Shown piece after piece: positions 10,298 through 22,060 of a stretch of 64,000 nucleotides of DNA. The stretch is from positions 1 to 64,000 of the forward strand of contig NBAY01000025.1 of assembly GCA_002794775.1 (NCBI GenBank), read 5' to 3'. Below the pieces are notes generated by a model that was not told the DNA's origin, searched no databases, and saw only the letters and a list, made by a program, of their open reading frames with translations. The translations under genes and the position numbers were made by a program. Numbering within the stretch: position 1 is the first letter of the stretch; each line of letters starts with the position of its first letter. The stretch is from Porodaedalea pini. Taxonomy: Eukaryota; Basidiomycota; Agaricomycetes; Hymenochaetales; Hymenochaetaceae.

Positions 10298-13200
10298 ATG
10301 CCAGAAGATCTACTTCCTCCCCCCCCTCCTTTGGCAGAAGGCCCAACCAAGCCTGCAGCGAAGCGCAGTTGGTTTTCGAGACGAAAGGCAGCCGAGGACC
10401 CGGCGGTGAACGAGAAACAAGCGAGCACGGCGATCAGGGGCGCTTCTGGGGCTGCACCAGCTGACGGTGCCGCGAAGGAAATTGACTTTGCTGAACTCTT
10501 CAGGTTAGTGTATTTTCATTTCATGGGCGGTGGGCGGTGGACGGGTATAGAGCAGTGAGGCGGACTGATGGGTCTATTCTGGGTTTCCGGTCTGCGCGCG
10601 CGCGCGCGTCTATGCGCTTATTTCTTCGAGCTCTGTCATTTGTGTGCTGAGACATTCTTTCCTGCTAGGTTCTGTACAAAGTTCGAGCTTTTCCTGAACG
10701 CAATTGGCCTCGTATGCGCTGCTGCTGCAGGGGCTGCTCAGGTAAGTTGTCGTGAAGCACAGTTCTTCGAATGCAACAGCTTATATTGCTTTTAGCCTTT
10801 GATGAGTATCATCTTCGGCAACCTTACACAAAGCTTCATTTCTTTTGGCGCCGCGGTTCAGAACTTCCAAGCGGGCACGGCTACCGCTCAGGAGGTTCAG
10901 CAGTCTGCAGCGAGCTCCCCGTCACACCGCCTCGCTTGATGCATCTTACCTCGTTTACATCGGTCTCGGAATGCTCGCTTGCGTGTTCACTTACATGTAC
11001 ACCTGGGTCTACACTGGCGAGATCAACTCGAAACGCATCCGCGAGAGATATCTTAAAGCTGTCCTGCGTCAGGATATCGCTTTCTTCGACAATGTGGGCG
11101 CGGGAGAAATTGCTTCTCGCATCCAGACCGACACACGTAAATGACATTTTCTTCTAAATTATATGCAATGCTGACCATCCTTGTACTTGTACAGACTTGA
11201 TTCAACAGGGTATTTCGGAAAAAGTCGCCCTCTGTGTTCAGTTCATAGCGGCTTTCGTTACGAGTTTCATCGTCGCATATGTCCGATCGTGGCGTCTTGC
11301 TCTTGCGTTAACTTCCATACTGCCCTGCATTGGCATCACCGGTGCTATCATGAACAGGATTGTCTCCAAGTACATGCAGCTTTCGCTGAAACATGTCGCG
11401 GAAGGCGGTTCCGTAGCAGAGGAAGTCATTTCGACGATTCGCACTGCGCAGGCATTCGGTACGCAGCGTATCCTGTCGGCACTTTACGACGGCCACATCG
11501 AGCAAGCTCATGTCGTTGATCTGAAGGCAGCGCTCGTCCATGGCGTCGGCCTTTCCATCTTCTTTTTCATTATTTACTCGGCATACGCGCTTGCGTTCGC
11601 TTTCGGCACAACGCTGATCATTCACCATCATGCGACCGTTGGAATTGTCGTCAACGTTATCATTGCGATACTGATTGGCTCGTTCTCGCTGGCGTTGCTG
11701 GCTCCCGAAATGCAAGGTGTGTAGATTTTTGTTGTCTTGGTGTCCATTTCATTATCTCATTTCTACTTGTCAGCTATCTCTCACGCTCGGGGTGCTGCGG
11801 CGAAGCTCTGGGCCACGATTGACCGCGTCCCGCCGATCGATATTGAAAATGAGAGTGGGCTAAAGCCTGCGCAAGTTATCGGAAAGATCGAGTTCGAAAA
11901 CGTAGACTTCAATTATCCTTCTCGCCCAGACGTCACGATCGTCAAGAACCTCAACCTTTTGTTTCCTGCTGGCAAAACAGCTGCGCTTCTCGGTGCCTCC
12001 GGCTCAGGCAAATCAACTACCGTTTCGCTCGTGGAACGTTTTTACGATCCATTGAAGGGTGTCGTCCGTCTCGACGGCATTGATTTGCGGGATCTTAATC
12101 TTAAGTGGCTGCGTTCGCAGATTGGGCTTGTGTCGCAGGAGCCGGTGCTTTTCGCCACGACTATCAAGGGCAACGTTGCACATGGGCTTATTGGCACGAA
12201 ATGGGAACATGCGTCAGAGGAGGAGAAATTCGAGCTGATCAAGGAAGCATGCATCAAGGCTAACGCGCATGGCTTCGTCTCGAAGCTGCCGCTTGGCTAT
12301 GAGACCATGGTCGGCGAGCGCGGATTCCTGCTGAGCGGCGGCCAAAAGCAGCGTATTGCGATCGCGCGTGCGATCGTGTCCGATCCACGCATACTGCTCC
12401 TTGACGAAGCGACATCCGCATTCGACACTCAAAGCGAAGGTATCGTGCAGGACGCACTTGACAAGGCTGCCGCGGGCCGCACGACGATCACGATTGCGCA
12501 TCGACTTTCTACGATCAAGAACGCGAATCAAATTTTTGTCATGGGCCAAGGCGTGGTTCTCGAGCACGGCACGCACAATGAGCTGCTTTCAGACCCAAAT
12601 GGACAATACGCACGACTTGTTCAAGCCCAGAAATTGTGCGAGACAGAGGAAAGGGTGGAGGATGAAGAGACCAGTGATTCTGCGGGGTCGCTAGAGGATA
12701 CTGTTGCGGGTGACAAGGAGTCGCGTCATAACTATGCTGAGGAGGCCCAGGAGGAAATCCCACTTGGACGCAAGGCGTCTGGCCGTTCCTTGGCCAGCGA
12801 ACTCATTGAACAGAAGCAGAAGCAAAAAGCATCGGAGGAGAAGGATTTCTCGCTTTTCTATATCTTCAGTCGGTTCGGTGCAATCCAGGGTGATGTGTGG
12901 AAGAGCTACCTCATCAGAATTTTCTTCGCTATCTGTGCGTACCTGATTTCCTGCTATTACATCAGGATCCAATTAATTTTTCTTTAGTGACTGGCCTTGT
13001 CTACCCTGCGTTCGGTCTCGTCTATGGTAAGTAATGATTTGGAGCGAAATTTTGATTTTGTATTGATTTTGCCTTCAGCTCTCGCTGTGACTACCTTCCA
13101 GGATACCGGTGACATCAAGGTACTTCGCCATAAGGGTGACCGCAACACTCTCTGGTTTGTGTATACTTGCCTATCCGGTGCTCGTTTTAACGTGTTATAT

Positions 13201-15476
13201 TCTGTTATTTCCAGGTTCTTCCTTATCGCAATTCTATCATTTTTTTTTCGTCGGCTTCCAGAATTACGAGTTTGCGGCGGCTGCAGCAAACCTAACCAAC
13301 AAGTGAAGGTCTCTTAGTTTCAAAGCGATTCTTCGTCAAGACAGTATGTGTAATGTTTCTGTTTTCCGCAGAATCATTGGTTCTAACGCAGAGATTGACA
13401 GTCGAATTCTTTGATCAGGACAAGAACAGTGTATGTTCTTCTACTGGTGTTGTGATAAAAAGATTTAAAGCTTATCCTGTTCTCACAGACGGGTTCTCTC
13501 ACCGCAAGTCTCAGTGATAATCCGCAAAAGGTCAATGGGCTCGCGGGAGTCACCCTCGGCACGTGAGTTTTCTTTCATAAGTGCGACTTGTCCACAAGTG
13601 GGACTAACAAAATGTTTTCCAGTATCGTACAGAGCTTGTCTACTGTTATTGGAGGATCTATCGTCGGCCTTGTATATCAGCGGACGCTTGCTCTTGTTGG
13701 GATCGCGTGCATGCCGCTTCTGGTCTCTACCGGGTATATTCGCCTTGTCAGTTTGGATTTGATCCTTTCATAACTGTCTCACCCTGACCTTCTTCCGTAG
13801 CGTGTTGTTGTCCTTAAAGACCAGAATAATAAGAAGGCGCACGAAGAGTCTGCTCAGATCGCTTGCGAGGCGGCTGGCTCAATCCGCACTGTGGCATTGT
13901 TGACCCGCAAGCAAGATTGCCTAGACATATACAGCGAATCTCTCAGGGAGCCTCTGCGGCGCTCGAACGCCACCGCCTTATGGTCAAATCTTATCTTTGC
14001 CGTTTCGCAGGCCATGACGATGTTTGTCATCGCGCTTGTATTTTGGTACGGCTCACAGGGCGTGAGCAAGTTCCAGTACGGCACGACAGCCTTCTTCGTC
14101 TGCTTATTCGTGCATAGTTTCTCTCATAATGTTGGTATTTGTTGGATACTGAAATGGCTTTTCTTGTCAGAATGTCACTTTCGGTGCGGTCCAGGCCGGA
14201 AACGTGTTTTCTTTCGTCCCGGACATATCGTCGGCAAAGGGTGCAGGCTCCGACATACTTAGAATATTAGATTCGGTTCCGGAGATCGACGCTGAGTCGA
14301 CTGAGGGTGCCGTACTGAAAGAGTCGCAGGGCCACATTCGTTTCGAGGGTGTGCACTTCCGTTACCCGACACGTCCGGACGTGCGCGTGCTTCGTGACCT
14401 GAACCTCGAGGTTAAGCCTGGAATGTATATTGCCTTGGTCAGTGCATCAGGTTGCGGTAAGAGTACTACGTAAGTTCCTTCCTCGACTACTCTCCGGTCT
14501 GTTTTAACGATGCTTCCAGCATTCAACTTATCGAGTGCTTCTACGATCCCTTGGCTGGTACTGTCTCTGTGGGTTAGCTCATAAATTTTATCGCTTTTAT
14601 TTGTCTTACGGTTCTCATCCGGTTAGCTCGACGGGCAGGATATTTCGAAGCTCAACATCCAAGAGTATCGGAAGCACGTTGCGCTTGTTTCACAGGAACT
14701 TGTGAGTCACCATCTTCCGGTGATTTCACAAATGCTGATATGTATATTTTTCTGTGCATCGTAGACTCTGTATGCGGGTACGGTTCGCTTCAACGTATTG
14801 CTTGGAGCCATAAAGCCACACGACGAGGTCACTCAGGAGGAGATTGAAGCTGCATGCCATGATGCAAACATCCTCGACTTCATTAATTCACTGCCTCAGT
14901 ACGTTTTCAAAATTTCACCATATTCCCCAATATGCTTACAAGGTGCTTGCAGAGGCTATGATACCAACGTCGGAGGCAAAGGTTCGCAACTGCCCGGTGG
15001 GCAAAAGCGTGAGTCCTCTGCTGATCTACCTTCTCTCCTGAGTTCTGATGATTGGTTGGTACACAGAACGTATTGCCATTGCGCGAGCCTTGCTCCACAA
15101 CCCGAAAGTGCTCCTCCTGGATGAGGTACGGATTAGTATGACACATTCACAGACTACGGTGTCTCATCATTTTCTATTGTAGGCAACGTCTGTGCTAGAC
15201 TCGAATTCTGAAAAAGTCGTACAAGAGGCACTAGACAAGGCTGCCAAGGGTTGAACGACAATTGCAATTGCACATCGTTTGTTCACCATTCAAAATGCGG
15301 ACTGCATGTGAGTCATGCATCCCGGACGTTTAATGACCTGGCCCTTATTGACCTTCACCGACAGTTATTTCATCAAAGAAGGGTGGGTGAGCGAATCCGG
15401 GACTCACGATGAACTCCTTGCTCTGAAGGGCGATCACTACGAATTCGTACAGTTGCAGGCCCTTTCGAAGAAGTGA
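10298..15476 (+). pseudogene. ABCB-type (MDR/P-glycoprotein-like) ABC transporter, broken
   Basis: A full-size TMD-NBD-TMD-NBD exporter with many short introns. ATG 10298 opens a Pro-rich N-terminus (exon 10298-10503; next exon 10669-10740). TMD1 runs to about 11716. NBD1 has Walker A GASGSGKST (about 11992), Q-loop SQEP, signature LSGGQKQR (about 12333), Walker B ILLLDEATS and H-loop IAHR. A charged linker leads to TMD2 (about 12990-14250). NBD2 has SASGCGKST, SQEL, a degenerate signature LPGGQ (Ser to Pro at 14993) and LLLDEATS. Lesions: a nine-T run near 13240-13248, one base too long, shifts frame; TGA at 13304; TGA at 15252 replaces the Arg of KGRTT. Family members pump lipids, drugs or peptides across the plasma or vacuolar membrane. 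This copy should stop before NBD2, unless the lesions are assembly errors. Confidence 0.9.
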
Positions 15477-15948
15477 CCTTAGTTTTCTTGAATCATGACT
15501 TCACGTTCGGCGTCGATGATGTTCATATTTTTTTTGGTGGAGCTTCATACCCCATGTCATTTCTAATACATGATCTTGAAAGCCTGTTTATTTGAGTAGG
15601 GCTTACGCAGACTATTCCCTATGCTCAACGTAGTTTCCTATTTGTGACTTGACTTTCAATAATGTTGTAGACGTATCAGTAATGATTTCCGTGCTCAGGC
15701 TTGCAAGCTTAGGTGAATACTCATAGACTTCCTTATATTAAGTAGAAGCAAGGAGCTCTCTCCCTCCGTCTCTCTCATATCAGACTAGATACCTTGAGCT
15801 TTGGATATATCGAGGAGAACGCGTAATTATTTCTTGCTAGCAACAAAGTATTTAAACTCTGCAAGGTCGCGACGCGATAAAGTGATGCGTTATTCAGGGT
15901 GGGCCTCAGGCCACAAATCTCTTGATTCCGAAATTTTACTACATAGAA
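15477..15948. other. Intergenic between ABC and F-box genes
   Basis: AT-rich spacer with no coding signal; it should hold the 3' end of the transporter gene and the promoter of the next gene. Confidence 0.5.
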
Positions 15949-17548
15949 ATGAACACCTTGCCTGCTGAGCTTTGGCTCAAGGTTTTCTCGTATCTTTCTC
16001 CAAAGGACCTAAAGCAGACTTGTCTTGTATCCAGAAGCTTTCACGAGCTTACTTTCGTCTTCCTTTTTATGTCCATAGACATTTTCATTGGCCGCTTTCC
16101 GTTACCCCACGAGCAGGAAGACATCATTTCTGTATGGCAGGATGAACAAGAAGAATCGGTGACGAAAGCCGCATTAAACAAGCTGACCAGATTGCATGGA
16201 TGAGAGAGGCCTGACCTAGTGCCTCTGGTTGTCGATTTTCGTGTCATCGTCTCAACTGACCATAAACTGGTGTTCGAAAGATGTACATCATGGTTTTGTT
16301 TTTTTCATGCATGACCTGGAAACTAATGAAGAATTTTCAGACCATATTCGTTCCGCTCTGAAGAAAGTGACTGGTTTGCGGCGATTTGAATGGATTGGAA
16401 AACCATTGCCTCTGGATATTGCAGAGGAGTTGGCAGCTTCTTGTCCAAGTATTAGCTCCTTATGCCTCTCCCAGTGAGCATTGTCAACAGTTTAGATATT
16501 CAACAACTATTAACTGTGCACATATAGACTGGATAGTGCCTCAGCCGGAGCATTAGCTAGACTGTCCATGCTCAACGAGCTCCATCTCATCGATCCAAAC
16601 AAATCTTCTGCAGGAATCGGCCTGGAATGCTGCCCAGACACCTGGAGTTTGAATGCATTGATCTCATCTAATGTTAGCTATTTGTGGAGCCTTTCTCTTA
16701 ACGGAGAAGTTGCATGGGGCGCGAATCTTCTCCGGATCGCCGACAATTTAACACACCTAGCTATCAGTAATGCGGGGGACTGCCAAGGACTTGATCTCTT
16801 TCTGAGGCATGGGAGGAATTTCGAGTCGCTGACATTTTTGGACCTATGTACGTTAGGTTTCTTGTCTGCAAACCCGGATGAACACGGCGTGCTGTTACTC
16901 CCGAAGTTGCGAGACCTGAAACCTCAGTTGGACCATCCGATTGTCGGCAGCGCCGCAGGTCGGAATCTACTAGAGGATGCTTATGTGCTTCAGAACTTCC
17001 TCAGCACACACGATCATTTAATGCAGTGCAATCTCTCTCTGTGGCCGAATGCACTGGGCTTCGTCAGCCTGTCAAGGGTCGTCGACCAAGATAACGGCAG
17101 CTGGTTCACTCGGGTAGCCTTTAGCGTATCTATTTTGCAATCCGCAACTGCGGTTGGCCTCAGCTTCCCTTCAGCCAGTAGAACATCTGCACTAGATACG
17201 GAAGTGATGCTTCGTGAGCTGCTTGAGAGACTTTCGAAGTCTTGCACTAGCTTGCGGCTGAGTGGGATAACGGACGTATCATGCAATTATTCGACATGCG
17301 CTTCGTTTTCTTCTCTGAAAAAGCTAAATCCTGAGGATGGTGCAATTCCCTCCGTACTTTTTTTGTTCCGAGGTTTCATGACGCTGAATGAAGTACACCC
17401 AGAAGACCGCCTCATCGGATACAGGATACGACTTCTTCACTTCAGCATGCATCCATTTCAGCGCGGCAGCGTCAGCGAAGAGCAGTGTCGCATTGCTGCG
17501 GACCATATCATCCATCAAGTAGCTCTTATATACTGTTCGCCGACATAA
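15949..17548 (+). pseudogene. F-box protein with leucine-rich-like C-terminus, probably broken
   Basis: The first 40 residues are an F-box (NTLPAELWLKVFSYLSPKDL, KQTCLVSRSFHELT), the module that binds Skp1 in SCF ubiquitin ligases. The rest has irregular Leu-rich repeats (LTHLAISNAGDC, LTFLDLCTLGFL), as in the large fungal F-box families that recruit substrates. An intron of about 50 bp ends near 16526. Reading is blocked by TGA at 16201, after LTRLHG. The next good frame (HDLETNEEFSDHIRSALKKV) needs a one-base shift, most simply in the T-run near 16300. An unrecognised intron covering both is possible but no convincing splice pair was found. F-box genes turn over fast in mushrooms, so decay is plausible. 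Confidence 0.75.
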
Positions 17549-17632
17549 AATAACAGCAAACGATTCCAGCGCTCTCACTGTCTCAGGCTCAACAATTAAA
17601 AAAAAATACACGTACAGTGGCACGGAAGAATG

Positions 17633-20600
17633 TCACCGCATCACCGCCCACTCCTCTCTAGCCGGATCCCCCTCCGGCGGGAAGAAACCCCCAGCACCCG
17701 CACTCGCACCCACATTCCCATTCGCTGCATTTTGCGGCGGCGGCGGCGGTCGTGGCGCCCCTCCCGGACCAGCCATCCCATTCCTCTGCTCCTCCTCCCT
17801 CCTTCGCCTCTCAAATCACCGTCCCCGTACGTACATAAGCACAGACACAACGAAACACAGTACAACAAGCAGCATCGTCTCCGCAAAGTCGTCTACGTTC
17901 TCTTCTTCTCGCTCCCGTCGTCCCGGCCCACGCATGGCGCTTTCGCAGTAGTCTTCGGGCCCGAAGTCTCCTTCACACTCACTCTCAGCGGCACGTCGGT
18001 CGCGCGCCCACTGGGTGATGCGGCAGAAATTCAGCGGGCGAGGAGGAAAAGATAGAGGAAAGGAATGAGTAGGCATACCTGGATAGGATCGTCCTCACTT
18101 AGACGGCGCTCCTCAGTTGCGCGCGTACGCCGTTTGTAGTCATCCCGCGCCTTGCCCTTATACCATTGCGCGTCATCAGACGTATCGACGTATTCATCAT
18201 CGACATGCTTCGCGGCGAGCTCGCTATCGCGCTCCCCTTGCGATCCGCCTAGGGTCTGTTGCTCCGCCTGTGGTTCATATTCTGCTGTGAATGATGTTTG
18301 GACAAATTAAGACGCTGCTGTGGAGAACCTTGAAGGGTAAAGTTGTACCTTCCTCGGGCCGGAAAAATTGTCCGTTTTGCCCGCCCATTAATGTGTGCCA
18401 CATGCTGAGGACATGCAGTTTGATTAAAGAGAGTACAACAGGCAGGTATGCCTCACTGTTCGTCTCGAGCGCCAGGGCATAGTGGCGCTTTGCAAGGTGG
18501 AAGTCCTGCAGAGTTAAGTCGCCCATTGAAGCCAGCACTTGCCCACAGGTGAAAAGAATGGAAGGAGAAAATGCAAAAAGTCTTACCTGCGGCACGCCGA
18601 TTCCATTCTCATACATTCATCCCAAGTTCCACATCGCAAGCGCACGGACCTGCGTGTCAACTGCAGACTGGTAAAACACCGCTGCACATTCCCAACGGGT
18701 CTCCTCCAGCTCGTCGGGAACGCCGAGCCCGTGATAATAGTAATCGCCGACCTTGACCAACACGTCGACGTTCCGCTGGTATGCAGAGCGCATCCACTGC
18801 GTGAGCGCCAGCCGCGCAGTGTCATTCGACAGGGTGAGCGGTGCGAATCGGGTTGAGCGCAGGGTACTCTTGTCTGTTGGGACGCAAGTGTCAATTCACA
18901 TGGGTTTTCATTTATGAATAGTAGACAGACGTTGGTCGAGGATATACGCCAGGTTATTCTGCGCACTGTCGATGCCTCTCTCAGAAGTGATCCGCCACCT
19001 GAGCATTGCGTCTTTATTCAATGTTCCGATCTTCCAGCGCGCCTCACCCTCCCTCACAGAATCGTCCGCCCACGCGCCCCGCTCGGGAACAAGCTTGTAG
19101 AAAGAGACTGCCATTGCATATGAGCCTTGTACATGGTGCAGCGGACTCGCAGGGTTCTGCGCGGAGGCGGCGTGGATCTCTGCCAGGTAGTAGTATGGTT
19201 CGAATGGTGAGCCGTATCGGATTGCACTTTCGAAGTACGTCGTAGCGAGTTTCAAGTCTCCCTTTTCTGAAGAAAAAAATTAGATGAGAGATCCTACGTA
19301 AAAAGTGAGCAGCATACGCACGGTACTGATACTTTCCGAGGTTCACCTGAGCCTCCGCCAGTTCTTGGTTAGCCGCAATCATAAAATGCGCGATGGCCTT
19401 CTTCATATCGCGCTTCCCATCCACAAGGCCGTCGCGTAGAATGATACCCAACCCGTTATGACACTCCTTCTCGCCAAACTCCGCGCCACGTTCGAACCAC
19501 AACTTCGCCATCGCAGCGTCCTGATTCACGCCCTCGCCGCGCAGGTACATATGACTGAGATAGCCTGCGGACGCCGCCGCGAAGACTAGCGTACCTTCTG
19601 CTCCTGCTTTGGCGGCGGCGTCGGCGTACCCAGCGTGTCGCGCAGCCATACCTGGCGTGCAATGCGCAGGAAGTAGATCCGTGCTCGCACATAGTCGCAT
19701 GGGATAACGCCGACGCCTTCCGCGCCTGATGCAGCCCCACCTGCCAGTGCATATATGGAGCCTTGGTAGAATATCTTGCCCAGGCGGTATGCGAAGTCGA
19801 TTTCGCCCCGGTCCGGGTTAAACTGCATGGAGCATTGTGAATGTAACTTTTGGCGACTGTATCTCACATACCATGTATTACTCGAGAACATCTTGCTATG
19901 TTTCGCCTGCTTGACGAGCGGACGGTGCTTTAATGACAGCCCTGTGCGCGTTCGGGCCCGTAGACGCAACGCTTGCGCCCGGCCCGTGCGCGCCGCCTTC
20001 AAGATCAGACAGTCTCGTCGTCGTGTGTAGCAATGTGCGTCCACACGGCGGACCCGACAGGAACTTCGCCATAGCTGAGCACGCTAGTCAATAATGGCAT
20101 TCTTCGACATTAGATGAAAGGAAAGTTTACACTGCTCCGCTGCCATCTGGTACCATTCAAGCGCCTGCGTGCAGTCGTCGCTGACGCCTATGCCGGCCCA
20201 GTGTCGGTAGCCGAGGGTCATTTGCGCTCCTTGGTCCCCGCCGTGCGCTGCAAAGGTGTAGTAAAGAAGCGCCTTCGTCTGGTCTCCTTCTAAGTTCTAC
20301 GACCGTGTCGTACCCTGTCGCATGGAAGAATGCGAGCATGGCCTGTGAAGTCGCGTTTCCGGTCAATCAAGCGTGCGTCGAATAGGCCTCGAAGGCTCGG
20401 GTGACGTTTTGCAACAACGGGAATAAATGGAACTGCAAGGAGTATAATAAGCTCCAGCAACAGAGAAAAGATAAAAAAAATAGCATACCAACGAGACATG
20501 CGCAAGCTTGTACAGCGCATCCATGTGTCCGAGATCAATAGCATGTTCCAGCAAGTCCACAACCTTCACCGCCTTCCCGTGCATTTCCTCCTTCTTCTTC

Positions 20601-20836
20601 CTCTTCCCCGTCGCCCAGCCGTCCTTGCAAAATGTACTATGCACATACCTTCTGCCATCGATATTAGCAGGATACACACATAATAAAATTCAACCTACTC
20701 ACTGCATCGCTCAACGACAACGAACTCCCGTCAGCATCATCCTCGAGTCTCCCTACGGCCAACGTCGCGAGCACGACAACGCAGAATCCAACCCAGGTCG
20801 CCTTCCGCTTGCCCAAGCGGCACACGAGTCGCCCAT
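17633..20836 (-). pseudogene. HRD3/SEL1L-like Sel1-repeat protein of ERAD, with lesions
   Basis: Minus-strand exons give an N-terminal hydrophobic signal (ATWVGFCVVVLATLAVG), then Sel1-type repeats (HAIDLGHMDALYKLAHVSL, QGAQMTLGYRHWAGIGVS, AAASAGYLSHMYLRGEGV, AKLWFERGAEFGEKECHNGL, SERGIDSAQNNLAYILDQ, DFHLAKRHYALALETNSEAY). A C-terminal membrane segment (ETMLLVVLCFVVSVLMYV, about 17850) and a Pro-rich tail ending AREEWAVMR follow. This order is that of HRD3/SEL1L, the ER-membrane partner of the Hrd1 ubiquitin ligase that selects misfolded proteins. Lesions: the only ATG (20836) is out of frame with the signal peptide; TGA at 20369-20367 (HA-stop-LTGN); a frame change near 20300; TGA at 17818-17816 just after the membrane span. 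The gene is normally single-copy, so a broken copy matters. Confidence 0.85.
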
Positions 20837-21392
20837 AACTCTCCTAAGGCCAGCCGTGTCCCTGGGGGCAAACGCAGAGAGACACGTAGATCGGTCCGTG
20901 GAAAGTGTAAGTGGCACTGCTGGCAACGTTCGAGAGCAAGCGGCGTGTGACGATATCCGGTGTAACGCGCGCTGAAGCTTCAAGTTGGCCACTCTATGCC
21001 GATGGACACAGCCCGCTGAACACAAAGCACTGTCTTCAGGAGATGCAACATATGGCTTTCATGAAACAGTGAAATCGACCACGAGCTGTTCGCAGCAGCC
21101 TCTGCTCGGAAGCGGCGGCACTAAAGATTCAGGACCATTTCTGCGATTCGGCGAGCTCACGAAGTATCACTACGCACAACTGCCGGTTCGTGTCTTGAAG
21201 CTCTTCGGCTTGAGCTAACTGGATATAAACCTGAAGTTTTCTAGGTGTTCTCCTGGATGCGTGATACGATTTTCTGAAGCTTTTATTGAGCGTTGCAGAC
21301 TTTTCCCACTCGAAACGGACGCCGTCTCAGTTTAAAACAAATCATCTCGAGGCGGGTGTTATCATCCGTTGTTCGCTTCGAAAACGTAATAC
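20837..21392. other. Intergenic
   Basis: It should hold the promoter of the minus-strand HRD3-like gene. No further gene is recognisable. Confidence 0.4.
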
Positions 21393-21503
21393 GCCCCGTG
21401 ATTTCTGATTTAGGCCCCGTGACAGATCCGCGTGCCCCGTGACAGATCCGCGCGCCCCGTGACATATGATTTAGGCCCCGTGCACTTTGTTACTGGCCCC
21501 GCT
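21393..21503. repeat. Helically phased GCCCCGTG repeat
   Basis: GCCCCGTG starts at 21393, 21414, 21434, 21454 and 21475, a spacing of 20-21 bp (two helical turns). A weaker GCCCCG copy follows at 21496. The filler alternates between ATTTCTGATTTAG-like and ACAGATCCGC sequence. Confidence 0.8.
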
Positions 21504-22010
21504 CCTAACCTTTGAGCTAATAACTCAAGAACGGCTGGGCGCATCGCAGTGATATGGGTACCAATCGAAAGCTATTGATGAGTAGAGTACAGGAAAATTA
21601 AGGGTACATAGAAATTCATCCTAATTAGGAAGTTATGAGTAGAACACTCCTGAGCAACACCGCCCAGGCCAGCAACTTGTAATGAGACAACCACAGCATG
21701 TACAGCCATAGTAAGACATGATCTGGAGAGGTTATGATGCTAAGAATGAGGGAAAAGTAATGAACTGTTACCACATATAGTGATTCGCCTGCGAGAGTGT
21801 GCTGAAGGAATGGCAGGCTTGTGCAGCTGCCGCCTGGCCACCCAAGTCTAATTTTGACTCCTGAGGCGACGCAGACATTTAAATTAGATATATGAGAGTT
21901 ATATAATACCATGTATATACTTGGAATGCCACCAAAATCAATAGTTGTAATACTATAATACTAACAATGCAGGGGCAGGACGTTGTGAGATCACGTGATG
22001 TAAAGACCCG
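21504..22010. other. AT-rich intergenic
   Basis: No gene is seen. The stretch ends with a palindromic TCACGTGA at 21991. Confidence 0.4.
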
Positions 22011-22060
22011 CGCGCGTCGATGTCATGACCCGCGCGCGCGAGTCATGACATCGACGCGCG
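22011..22060. repeat. Perfect GC-rich hairpin
   Basis: CGCGCGTCGATGTCATGAC (22011-22029) is repeated as its exact reverse complement at 22042-22060, around a 12-base alternating CG loop. Downstream are two copies of GTCGATCATA (22071 and 22111) and a smaller hairpin CACGGGA/TCCCGTG near 22084-22103. Confidence 0.9.

Noticed and set aside
10600..10612. CG dinucleotide run as a regulatory Z-DNA element
   Set aside because: Short and inside an intron of the ABC gene; no supporting context.
17630..18055. Plus-strand Arg/Pro-rich ORF of 141 residues
   Set aside because: It is the antisense shadow of the HRD3-like C-terminus, where the minus frame shows a clear membrane span and family order.
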